A DNA stretch of 64,000 bases from assembly GCA_002841695.1 (NCBI GenBank), contig PHAN01000011.1:26850-90849 (forward strand). Direction: 5' to 3'. The DNA is from Elusimicrobia bacterium HGW-Elusimicrobia-1 (lineage in GTDB: Bacteria > Elusimicrobiota > Endomicrobiia > PHAN01). Position 1 is the first letter of the stretch; every line of letters begins with the position of its first letter. Below are positions 1 through 7,015 of this stretch, one piece after another. The notes under the pieces were generated by a model. The model was not told the DNA's origin and made no database searches. It saw only the letters and a program-made list of their open reading frames with translations. Position numbers and translations under genes: made by a program.

Positions 1-2
1 TT

Positions 3-266
3 CGTCTTGCCAATTTCGCGCTCCATGAGAAGGATACCGTCAATGTCTTTCTTTTGGCCAAAGGCGTCGAATATGAAAAACTCTTAAGCGAAAAATACGA
101 CATCGTCGCGCAGGCGCAAAAGTTTCTGGACGCCGGCGGAAAAATCCTCGCCTGCGGGACGTGTCTGAAACTCCGTCAACAAGACGGAAGCCAGCTTTGT
201 CCCGTCTCTACTATGAAGGATTTACACCAAATTATCAGAGAGTCCGATAAAATAGTGACATTCTAA
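3..266 (+). CDS. DsrE family protein, C-terminal part (cut by window edge)
   Basis: The frame is open from the first bases of the window, so the true start lies outside; 87 residues are visible. The readable sequence (RLANFALHEKDTVNVFLLAKGVE, then ILACGTCLKLR, ending in IRESDKIVTF) has the pattern of the small DsrE/DsrF sulfur-relay fold. In that fold a Cys late in the protein (here the CGTC pair) sits near the oligomer interface. DsrE-like proteins bind or pass on sulfane sulfur in the cytoplasm, but many family members have no assigned substrate. A polytopic membrane protein follows 54 nt later and a cysteine-desulfurase remnant after that, giving a loose sulfur theme. Family assignment is good; the exact role is unknown. 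Confidence 0.7.
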   Translation, partial: RLANFALHEKDTVNVFLLAKGVEYEKLLSEKYDIVAQAQKFLDAGGKILACGTCLKLRQQDGSQLCPVSTMKDLHQIIRESDKIVTF

Positions 267-320
267 TCCCCGGCAATATGTGTATGATAACATAACTGAG
301 AAATGAAGAGGGTAAATAAT

Positions 321-1430
321 ATGAAGTTCTCGCCGATTAGATTTCAGGCCGCGCTGGCGGCGGCCGGCGTTGCTCTTATGCCTTTCGTATATTTGCAGTT
401 TTCCGTTCCGCACGGAAACGGGATAATCGGATTTTCCGATATATCCGGCTCTGTCGCGGCGGGCTCCTATTTAATAATGTTTCTCGTCGGCATAATGGCG
501 GCCTTTACGGCCGCGCATTTTGTTTTAACGACGGTTTATCTGAAAGATTTATTTTTGTGGATTTCGGACAAAAAAGAATTCGACGATTTCCTCGGCAATC
601 CGCTGACGAATACCGGAATTTTTTCGCCGATAATTTCACTGGCTATGAGCATAAACGTTGTTTTGGGGCCGGTAGTTTTTTTCTTTGAATTCTCCGGCGA
701 TGTCGTTCAGTCGATGCTTTTGCCCGTTTTTATGATATGGGGAATTCTCTGGGCTCTTTTGCTTCTGGCCGAAGCGAGGGTTCTCAAATTATGGTTTGTG
801 AAACCCGTAGAAACCGAGAAATTGAATTTCGGCTGGCTGCTGGACGTATTCGCCTTCGGAATGGTTTCGCTGGTCGGAGCCGGCATAGCGGTGCTGTCCG
901 TAAAAAGTCATATCGCGTCATCCTCCGCATTGATGACGATAGTCGCCCTCGCCGCCGGGGCGTTTATTTTTGCCGCAAAACTCGTCATACTGATTTATCA
1001 TCAGTTAAGGGCGGAAAAATTGCCCGAGAAATCGTCTCTGCCGGGATACTTCACCGTCGTTCCCATACTTTGTCTTTTCGGCGTGAGCGTTTATAAATTT
1101 AACATATACCTAAAAAATAAATTCGCCTATGATTTGGGGGCCTTTTCGTTTTTTGCCGTTGTGATTTCTTTTGCGGCTGCCGTCCTTTGCATTTTCCTGA
1201 TAACGTATCTGCTCGAGGAATATTTCAGAGAAGAATTCGGCAAAAAAGAGTTTTATCCGAGTTTATGGAGTCCCGTCTGCGCTTTGGTGGGGTTTGAGGT
1301 CTTGGGTTGTTACGTCTACGGGAACTACTATCGGAGCCCGGCGCTGCTGTTCGTGTGTTTCTTGAGCACCGTTATGGCGGTCGTTTTGTACGCCTCCAAC
1401 TTTTTGAAATACCGTCGTTATGCGAAATAA
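321..1430 (+). CDS. polytopic integral membrane protein of unknown function
   Basis: This 369-aa protein has about ten hydrophobic segments running from residue 5 to the C-terminus, for example AAGSYLIMFLVGIMAAF, SMLLPVFMIWGILWALLLL and ALLFVCFLSTVMAVVLY. I see no soluble domain and no motif I can name. The ATG at 321 is preferred because GAGGG lies 8-9 nt upstream; an in-frame ATG at 303 would add six residues but has a poor ribosome site. It directly follows the DsrE-like gene on the same strand, so a coupled role in sulfur-compound transport or electron transfer is possible, but that is inference from position only. A decayed cysteine desulfurase begins 18 nt downstream. Confidence 0.75.
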   Translation: MKFSPIRFQAALAAAGVALMPFVYLQFSVPHGNGIIGFSDISGSVAAGSYLIMFLVGIMAAFTAAHFVLTTVYLKDLFLWISDKKEFDDFLGNPLTNTGIFSPIISLAMSINVVLGPVVFFFEFSGDVVQSMLLPVFMIWGILWALLLLAEARVLKLWFVKPVETEKLNFGWLLDVFAFGMVSLVGAGIAVLSVKSHIASSSALMTIVALAAGAFIFAAKLVILIYHQLRAEKLPEKSSLPGYFTVVPILCLFGVSVYKFNIYLKNKFAYDLGAFSFFAVVISFAAAVLCIFLITYLLEEYFREEFGKKEFYPSLWSPVCALVGFEVLGCYVYGNYYRSPALLFVCFLSTVMAVVLYASNFLKYRRYAK

Positions 1431-1448
1431 AACCGGAGCGGCTCTTTA

Positions 1449-1633
1449 ATGAAACATATCTATCTGGACTATAACGCGACCACGCCGGCTCGAAAACTCC
1501 GTCGGCGGTATTGAGCGCGATGGGTGTTGCCCCGAACGTCGCTTTTTCTGCCGTCAGAATCAGTATGGGTCTTTTTACGACGGAAGAAGAGATAGATTAC
1601 GCATTGAAAAAGATAAAGTCGGCCGCGGGCTGA
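1449..1633 (+). pseudogene. cysteine desulfurase (NifS/IscS) remnant with internal deletion
   Basis: The first 13 codons from the ATG at 1449 read MKHIYLDYNATTP, the classic N-terminus of NifS/IscS-type PLP enzymes. The frame then shifts and stops at 1512-1514. In another frame the DNA from about 1484 continues as GSKTPSAVLSAMG and SAVRISMGLFTTEEEIDYAL to a stop at 1631-1633, which is the family's C-terminal end. About 300 codons, including the PLP-lysine region, are therefore missing between two genuine ends. The deletion is out of frame, so no product is expected. Downstream the remnant runs directly into a Zeta-toxin-like fragment. Confidence 0.8.
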
Positions 1634-1824
1634 AGAATTTCTTCCGGCTTTACCGGCCGTTTTTAAGCACGTGGATGATTTTCGACAATTCGGGCGCCGA
1701 GCCGTTTCTCATCGTCGAGGAAAAACAGAGGGAACTCAGCGTCAAGGATAATGATTTGTTCGCCGCAATTTTGACAAAGGCCACTCCGAAATCAAGCCAA
1801 ACCCTCAAAGCCCCGCCTGACTGA
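1624..1824 (+). pseudogene. C-terminal remnant of a Zeta-toxin-like predicted ABC-type ATPase
   Basis: In the frame starting at 1624 the DNA reads RGLKNFFRLYRPFLSTWMIF, followed by DNSGAEPFLIVEEK and a stop at 1822-1824. The NFF.LYRP....W.IFDNSG pattern is characteristic of the C-terminal part of chromosomal Zeta-toxin-like P-loop kinases (COG4185 type). The P-loop half is absent and there is no start codon, so this is a fragment. It overlaps the last bases of the NifS remnant, so two unrelated genes were joined and both ruined. Assignment rests on motif recognition only. Confidence 0.6.
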
Positions 1825-1947
1825 ATCAGTTCTGACAACTTGTCACCCGTAGGGTGATCGTCCACCCCGGGGAGTTTTTTGTTTTTTCCGTCGAGCCATC
1901 GACGGGGAGTAAGCATTTCACGCTTGAATTATCGCCTGCAATTACGA

Positions 1948-1975
1948 TTGACACGCCCGTGTTATTTTGTATAAT
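1948..1975 (+). promoter_or_regulatory. strong sigma70-type promoter
   Basis: A perfect TTGACA (1948-1953) is separated by 16 nt from a perfect TATAAT (1970-1975). This is the best consensus promoter in the window. Transcription would begin near 1982 and give a leader of about 295 nt before the 676-aa gene at 2277. Confidence 0.75.
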
Positions 1976-1981
1976 TTGCTT

Positions 1982-2276
1982 GCGTCAGGGCGCATCTTCG
2001 CTCGCCGCAAGGGGAAAACCGTTGTGGGGATGACGGGATTTTGTCGCATATTGCCATTCAACAAAATCAGGATATCCGATAGATATATTTTGGCGGACGC
2101 CATTGCCGTCGACGTTATGGCATTTGAAACCATCGTCGCTAAGATGTGACGCTTATGGAAACACCGCAATGCGCCGCGAATTGACTGAAGCCGCGCAGTG
2201 GAACACCCTCTGATAGAGCCCCTTCGGCAAGTCGTAAAACTGCGGGCTAACCGGCGGTGGAAAGGAGAAAATAATT
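1982..2276 (+). other. long leader upstream of the 676-aa gene, unassigned
   Basis: This stretch lies between the consensus promoter and the ATG at 2277. It contains local inverted repeats, for example GATTTTGT near 2038 and its complement ACAAAATC near 2063. A weak 41-codon frame starts at ATG 2029, but I cannot identify a product. I do not recognise a known riboswitch or 6S-type RNA. It ends with the ribosome site GGAAAGGAG before ATG 2277. Confidence 0.35.
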
Positions 2277-4307
2277 ATGAGCGAAGAAAATAAGCAGGAA
2301 ATCATTATGGAATGCCGGGCGAGTTATTCTTTGAGCGATGAGGCGGGCCAAACGGCGGCGAGCAAGGACGCTCAGGCCATATTGAAGGAAGAAAGTATCG
2401 CCATTATGCCTAAGTTCGGCGAGCCGTTGTTTTTTTCTCTGAGGGATATTCTTGAAATTTCCGGGGGCGACTATAAAATTTATCTCGCCTTGACTTCAAA
2501 AGAGAAACTTACAATTTTTGATCTTGGATATAAGCGCGAGGATTTCCTGCGCGTTCTTTCGCGTCTGCGCAACGAAATTATCCTGAAAGATATGTTGATG
2601 CATGAAACGCTTAATAAATCCGGAGTTGAAGCGGAGTTCGTTTATTTTGACGCCGCCGGCAATGAAAAACTAAAAGGAAAATGCGAACCGCGTCTTTATG
2701 AGACAGGCATAGTAATAATACCCGAAAGAGGAGAACTCGTCCGCATCCCTTACAGCGACATCTCAGGAATCGTGGACGAAGATTTTGCCCTTGCCGTCGC
2801 CACGGACTTTGGAGAAAAATTTATTTTTTCAAAAATGGGCGGGCAATTTAATCCGTTCACGAAAACTCTCTCCGACTCAATCAACGAACTTTCTCTTAAT
2901 GTCCAATCGTCCCTCAAAGAATTATTGCCTGAATCCGACCCGTCGGTAATAAGACGAGCCGCCCGGATTATGAAAGAAGGCAAAGCGGCGCGAAGAAGCG
3001 ACATCGAATCAATTTCTCCTGAACTCTGGACCGAATTGGAAAAGAAATTGGAGCCGGCGGGGATAAAAGAAGAATACGATTTTCTGAGGTCTCTTGCCCG
3101 GGAAAAGAAAATGTGTATCGGATTAAAACGCGGACTTTTAGGCGATTTGACCGGCGAGTACGTCTGGTTTTTGATTCCTGTGTACGGCGCGAACCCCGAC
3201 GAGCCGGGTAATGCGGTCGCTATGGAAGCTATTTCAGGCGAAGGCGGCGGCAAGGCGACTTATTTCTTCAGAATCGTAAGCAGAAAGGATTATCCGGATT
3301 TTAAGAATATAGAAGATTTGCACAAGGAGACGGACAATTTCATCGGGAAAATAAATCGTTGTATGCTCGCCATAAATTTCAGGAGGGAACCTGTTTACTT
3401 ACCGGACGAACGGCTGGAAGAGCCGCAGTACCGGAAATATAAATTCGCTATTGATAAAATACCGGCGCTTCGGGATTTGCGGCATCTTTTTATCGGAAGA
3501 GTGATACATTCCTCGGCGGAGCAGTGGAAGAAAGATGTGATGGATTTGTTGAAGTTTAACGTAAGCGCGCGGGATGACGATGCCAAATGGAGCAAAACAA
3601 AAACAGCGTCGGAAATAACCGGCTATGTGACGGCGCTGGATTTTGACCCAAAATCTCTTAGGGATATAACTGACACGCCCGAAGCGAACGCGATATTTAA
3701 AGATAATCCGATTGAAGGGGTTATTCCGCCAAAGTCAAAGGCGCGTTTGACTTTCAGGACTTTTTGTTTGGACGAGGGAAAGCTTGCGCCCGACATAAAT
3801 ACGCCTTATATATTTTCCTACGAGAAACTTGATATGCCTATGTCTTTAAAAATCATGAAATACTTTGCGGGGCATCCCGAAACAGAGCAGGCATTTTCGC
3901 AAAATTTAATCTGGAAGCTATGCAGGAAACCGAAATTTGAAGAGTTGACAAAAGAAGAACAAGAGTTTCTTTTCAAAACAGACCCTTACGCGGACAGTGA
4001 AGTCAACAATTATAAGAGCGTCAAACATGAGCAATGGAAGGGGCATCCCCAAGAACTCTGGCCCGAAGAAATTATTCCGCAGCCAATTCCCCGCTCAAAT
4101 ATTTTTGCCAAGTTCGTAAGAGCGAAAGGATTTTCCGAGGGAGAAGTCGAGTTTTATAATCCGACAGAAACGTCGCAGAAATTAGTGTTGATAGGTTCAA
4201 GTTTGGCAGGCAACTTTTTCAACGCGGTATGTCAGCGCTTGGGGCTTGTTACTCCGACGGTGAGAAGAACACGCGGGTTCTTTACGTCAGACAGCGTCAG
4301 GGGATGA
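2277..4307 (+). CDS. conserved hypothetical protein, 676 aa, probably two-part
   Basis: I do not recognise this protein. It starts at an ATG with a strong GGAAAGGAG site and has no signal peptide or membrane helix. The first ~400 residues look like a soluble alpha/beta protein; two short stretches (SIAIMPKFGEPLFFSLRDIL near 40, and VIIPERGELVRIPYSDISGI near 145) are similar enough to suggest repeated PH-like beta domains. The part from about residue 440 has a different flavour, with IPPKSKARLTFRTFCLDEG followed by an acidic, Pro/Trp-containing region, so it may be a separate domain. It precedes a CHASE2 protein on the other strand and two zinc-ribbon proteins. Function cannot be assigned. Confidence 0.6.
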   Translation: MSEENKQEIIMECRASYSLSDEAGQTAASKDAQAILKEESIAIMPKFGEPLFFSLRDILEISGGDYKIYLALTSKEKLTIFDLGYKREDFLRVLSRLRNEIILKDMLMHETLNKSGVEAEFVYFDAAGNEKLKGKCEPRLYETGIVIIPERGELVRIPYSDISGIVDEDFALAVATDFGEKFIFSKMGGQFNPFTKTLSDSINELSLNVQSSLKELLPESDPSVIRRAARIMKEGKAARRSDIESISPELWTELEKKLEPAGIKEEYDFLRSLAREKKMCIGLKRGLLGDLTGEYVWFLIPVYGANPDEPGNAVAMEAISGEGGGKATYFFRIVSRKDYPDFKNIEDLHKETDNFIGKINRCMLAINFRREPVYLPDERLEEPQYRKYKFAIDKIPALRDLRHLFIGRVIHSSAEQWKKDVMDLLKFNVSARDDDAKWSKTKTASEITGYVTALDFDPKSLRDITDTPEANAIFKDNPIEGVIPPKSKARLTFRTFCLDEGKLAPDINTPYIFSYEKLDMPMSLKIMKYFAGHPETEQAFSQNLIWKLCRKPKFEELTKEEQEFLFKTDPYADSEVNNYKSVKHEQWKGHPQELWPEEIIPQPIPRSNIFAKFVRAKGFSEGEVEFYNPTETSQKLVLIGSSLAGNFFNAVCQRLGLVTPTVRRTRGFFTSDSVRG

Positions 4308-4372
4308 CAGATGAATAGAGTCAATTTCTCCGACGAAACGCGAGCGTAAAACCTTTTAATAAGTTACGGCAG

Positions 4373-5374
4373 TCACCGTGTCTTGACGGCTTCAGGTGAA
4401 GGCGCGCGCAAATGGTTGATCACCGTTACCGCGGCGTTGGCGCGGAAACCGGTGGCGGGTTTAGCGCGCAAATGGTTGATCACCGTTATCGCGGCGTTGG
4501 CTTGCGCTTCAGTTCCGCTCATTATCCCGACAGGCGTTTCGTGATCGCCGCCCGGCGATGCGTAGCCGACAAAACAGATTCTTCCGCGGATTTTTTCCGC
4601 GCCGATTTTACCTGAGACAACATCGGCCAGCGAAAATGTTTCAATACTCCCGGCCGGCCCTTTGTAAGATATTTTCGCCAGACCGCCGTTGTACAGTGGC
4701 ACGGACATATTGCCGAGTTTAAGCACATGCAGCGGCATGCCGAACAACAATACCGCCGCAAGAGAATTTCCTTCTATTGACATTGGTTCTTTGACACCGA
4801 TGTATTCACGCGCGACCGCGAAGGCGAGCGCCGGAATGAATTTGACCTTGTCTGATGCGCGGGCAAGCGGTGCGATTCCTTTTACGCGCATGCTGTTTCC
4901 TGTCCACATCTCGCCGTGGGCAACTGCGCGCGCGTTTTTCTTTAACGCGCCTATCGGATAGATGATCTTTTCCTCGTCCGCAGTTGCCAGAAGTATGACA
5001 TTGCCGGCGCGGCCGATGGCCCGGGCGAAACGCTCGTCTTCCTGCCTGCCGTGTGAAGACGGCAGGTCAAAAAGTATATTTATGGCAATTATGGCGGCGC
5101 TGTGACGGGTAAGCGCGTCCACGCAATCGGCGTAAACGCCGCGTTTGAGCGGGAAGCTGCCGAAAGTTCTTATCGTTTTTCCGTCCACTGCGATTATGGC
5201 GACGCGCGGTTCGTCCGCCGGAGTTAAAGCCCGCTTTTTTTGCGCGCAGGCCGTCGGAATGAGCATTAAGAGCGCCGCCGCCGAAACGGCTCCGAACGGC
5301 CGGAAAGCGCGGAGATTCTCCGTCGCGCTTTTGCGGCGCGAAATTGTTTGAAGAAAGTGCCTTGGCATTTTCAT
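4373..5374 (-). CDS. CHASE2-domain protein lacking an effector domain
   Basis: After a basic N-terminus and one hydrophobic segment (about residues 26-45, FGAVSAAALLMLIPTACA), the protein carries a CHASE2-like extracytoplasmic sensor region. Visible pieces are VAIIAVDGKTIRTFG, RGVYADCVDALTRHSAAIIA, DDE-type acidic residues, and RGRICFVGYASPGGDHETPVG near the end. CHASE2 normally precedes three membrane helices and a cyclase, kinase or GGDEF domain; here the protein stops at about 333 aa with no helices or effector. The last 45 residues hold a 20-residue tandem duplication (ANAAITVINHLRA, then ANAAVTVINHLRA), so the end may be degenerate. The start is supported by AAAGGAG 8 nt upstream. It is transcribed divergently from the zinc-ribbon genes behind a putative OmpR/PhoB-type box. 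Confidence 0.65.
   Translation of the reverse strand: MKMPRHFLQTISRRKSATENLRAFRPFGAVSAAALLMLIPTACAQKKRALTPADEPRVAIIAVDGKTIRTFGSFPLKRGVYADCVDALTRHSAAIIAINILFDLPSSHGRQEDERFARAIGRAGNVILLATADEEKIIYPIGALKKNARAVAHGEMWTGNSMRVKGIAPLARASDKVKFIPALAFAVAREYIGVKEPMSIEGNSLAAVLLFGMPLHVLKLGNMSVPLYNGGLAKISYKGPAGSIETFSLADVVSGKIGAEKIRGRICFVGYASPGGDHETPVGIMSGTEAQANAAITVINHLRAKPATGFRANAAVTVINHLRAPSPEAVKTR
4404..4501. repeat. 60-bp tandem duplication inside the CHASE2 gene
   Basis: The 38-bp stretches at 4404-4441 and 4464-4501 are identical except for one C/T. They are offset by exactly 60 bp, so the reading frame is kept and 20 codons are duplicated. Confidence 0.85.
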
Positions 5375-5454
5375 TTCTGACTCCTTTCAAGGGAAAATTT
5401 TGCCGCGATGCGCGGTTGTCGCCGGATTTGGTAAGCATCGACGGCTTTCGTGAC

Positions 5455-5490
5455 ATTATAACACCACAATGTAACGAAATTGTTACGTAA
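5455..5490 (-). promoter_or_regulatory. putative OmpR/PhoB-type box plus -10 for the CHASE2 gene
   Basis: On the minus strand CGTAACAATTTCGTTAC (5487-5471) contains two GTAAC/GTTAC half-sites 11 bp apart in direct orientation. TATAAT follows at 5460-5455, 26 nt from the first GTAAC. No good -35 hexamer is present, as expected of an activator-dependent promoter. Boxes with the same 26-nt geometry occur at 32821 and 63764. Confidence 0.45.
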
Positions 5491-5657
5491 TCCACGGTGA
5501 AAGAAAATTAAAAACAGGGCGGCGCCGCAACACTAAAAGAGCCAGAAAATTGTCGATCCCGCCGCAAGAACAATAGTTGCAATCACGCGGGAAACCATAT
5601 GCAACCGGGCAATGCGGAGTTGGATTTATCAAAAATTAAAGAAGGAGGTGATTGATT

Positions 5658-5987
5658 ATGCCGGGATACAAACATCCGTGTAATTATTGCGGCAAACTGA
5701 TACCGCCCGACTCAAATGTTTGTCCGTTATGCGGCAAGGTAAACCCGCTGGGTCCGTTAAGATGCCCCAAATGCAGGAATCCAATCCAAAAAGATTGGAA
5801 GAAATGCAGCAATTGCGGGATCTCCCTGGAAATTGCTTGTCCAAAATGCGGCGAGACAACATTTTTTGGGGACTACTGCGAACATTGTGACGCACGGTTG
5901 GTTGTCGTCTGTCCAAATCCAAAATGTAAAACAGACCAGCCGCCGGTCGCAGAGAAATGCATAAAATGCGGTAAACCGCTAAAATAA
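5658..5987 (+). CDS. small multi-zinc-ribbon protein
   Basis: This 109-aa protein is built almost entirely of CxxC knuckles: CNYCG with CPLCG, CPKC with CSNCG, CPKCG with CEHCD, and CPNPKC with CIKCG, i.e. four consecutive ribbons. Such proteins bind structural zinc and usually mediate protein or nucleic-acid contacts in the cytoplasm. The start at ATG 5658 is set by GGAGG nine nt upstream; an earlier in-frame TTG is less likely. A second zinc-ribbon gene follows after 16 nt, so the two are almost certainly cotranscribed and may act together. The specific function is unknown. Confidence 0.8.
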   Translation: MPGYKHPCNYCGKLIPPDSNVCPLCGKVNPLGPLRCPKCRNPIQKDWKKCSNCGISLEIACPKCGETTFFGDYCEHCDARLVVVCPNPKCKTDQPPVAEKCIKCGKPLK

Positions 5988-6003
5988 AACGGAGGATAAA
6001 ACT

Positions 6004-6669
6004 ATGGCGTTGCAACCATTTACAAGTAATTTCGCGGACAACAGCACGGATGCGGGTTTTCAGTTCACGTTTTTTTGCGATGTGTGTCGCGAAGGATACA
6101 AAACGAAATTCGTCGAGAGCAAGTCGCACAAAAAAGGTCAGTTCTTTAAAAACCTGGGAAAAATCGCAAGCGCGGCGGCGCAGATCACAGGAAAGTACAA
6201 TATCGGTTACGGCGTGGACAGAGGAGCCGATGTAATATCGGGCAGATACAGCGGAATGTCGCCGGATTGGCACAAGGAACACGAGGCGGCGTTCGAGTTC
6301 GCCCAGAACGAGGCGAAGCAACACTTTCACCGTTGTCCTAAATGTAAAAAATATGTCTGCGAAAACGACTGGAACGAACAGGAAGGACTTTGTGTAAACG
6401 ATGCTCCGAGAGTAAACGTCGAAGTGGCCGCCGCCAAAGCCCAAAAGGCGGTGGAAGACATAAAAGCGAAAGCGGCCTCGACACAGGTTTTTACCGGCGA
6501 GATAGAAAGCAAGCAAACGCTCTGCTCCCAATGCGGCAAACCCGCCGGCGAGGGCAAGTTCTGCAACAACTGCGGCGCATCGCTTGACTTAATAAAATGT
6601 TCAAAGTGCGGCGCGCAGAGTCCGGCGCAAACGAGATTCTGCGGAGGTTGCGGCGCAAAATTCGAATAA
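6004..6669 (+). CDS. zinc-ribbon protein with N-terminal FxCDxC domain
   Basis: The N-terminus has a Cys pair in an aromatic setting (FQFTFFCDVCREGYKTKF). A Gly-rich helical segment follows (about 45-90), then a middle knuckle (HRCPKCKKYVCENDW near 110-125) and a C-terminal double zinc ribbon (CSQCG..CNNCG and CSKCG..CGGCG, about 174-220). There is no signal peptide or membrane segment. Proteins of this build are common conserved hypotheticals; the double ribbon suggests a protein or RNA contact module. It is the second gene of a pair with the small zinc-ribbon protein. The substrate or partner is not evident. Confidence 0.75.
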   Translation: MALQPFTSNFADNSTDAGFQFTFFCDVCREGYKTKFVESKSHKKGQFFKNLGKIASAAAQITGKYNIGYGVDRGADVISGRYSGMSPDWHKEHEAAFEFAQNEAKQHFHRCPKCKKYVCENDWNEQEGLCVNDAPRVNVEVAAAKAQKAVEDIKAKAASTQVFTGEIESKQTLCSQCGKPAGEGKFCNNCGASLDLIKCSKCGAQSPAQTRFCGGCGAKFE

Positions 6670-6748
6670 GCGAATTGCCGTCGCATATCTTCGGAGGAAC
6701 CGGAAATCTCCGTCCGGACATTCGGTTTGACGGGCGCAGATAGGGGGA

Positions 6749-6871
6749 TTAGTGTGGCGCCGGGTCGCGCGGGGTAACTCCGGCAATATCGCCTTTTGAG
6801 TCCGTCACTATAAAATAAACTATATCGCCTCTGCATCCCTCTACGACGGATACGCCGCAAGCGTTCTTTTT
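6749..6871 (-). pseudogene. fragment resembling the C-terminus of a group 4 [NiFe] hydrogenase large subunit (HycE/EchE-like)
   Basis: On the minus strand the DNA reads KNACGVSVVEGCRGDIVYFI, then VTDSKGDIAGVTPRDPAPH and a stop. The pattern GVxVVEGxRGDIVYF...D..G.I....RDP is typical of the end of HycE-type large subunits and related Nuo 49-kDa proteins. In intact enzymes this precedes the last Ni ligands, which are missing here. The open frame extends upstream into non-matching sequence with no plausible start. I see it as a relic; with only about 40 codons the family call is tentative. Confidence 0.4.
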
Positions 6872-6953
6872 CAGTATCGCGGTTTTGTCGAAAAAATAGA
6901 CGAGGGCGATAGAAAAAATGCCGCCGGTTTCCTTCCGACTTTGATAGAATAAT

Positions 6954-6974
6954 AAAAAGCGGCGATTCCGCCGC
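6954..6974 (-). terminator. rho-independent terminator reading leftward
   Basis: A GCGGCG/CGCCGC stem with a 4-nt loop (6959-6974) is followed on the minus strand by a run of five T. It faces away from the glucan-synthase gene, so it would stop antisense transcription rather than end a known gene. This and the hydrogenase relic are all I see in the 346-nt gap at 6670-7015. Confidence 0.5.
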
Positions 6975-7015
6975 AGATTTGCCTGATTATGCGAAGTTCA
7001 ATAAAGAGGAATTAA

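Noticed and set aside
1884..1905. Terminator at the CCGTCGA/TCGACGG hairpin
   Set aside because: The T-rich run precedes the hairpin on the plus strand and becomes an A run after it on the minus strand, so it fits neither direction.
1967..2149. 60-codon frame after the strong promoter
   Set aside because: Its TTG start overlaps the -10 element, so it cannot be translated from that promoter; the inner ATG at 2029 gives no recognisable protein.
5656..6531. Minus-strand 291-codon frame over the zinc-ribbon genes
   Set aside because: The plus strand shows clear CxxC zinc ribbons with good ribosome sites; the antisense protein has no recognisable feature.
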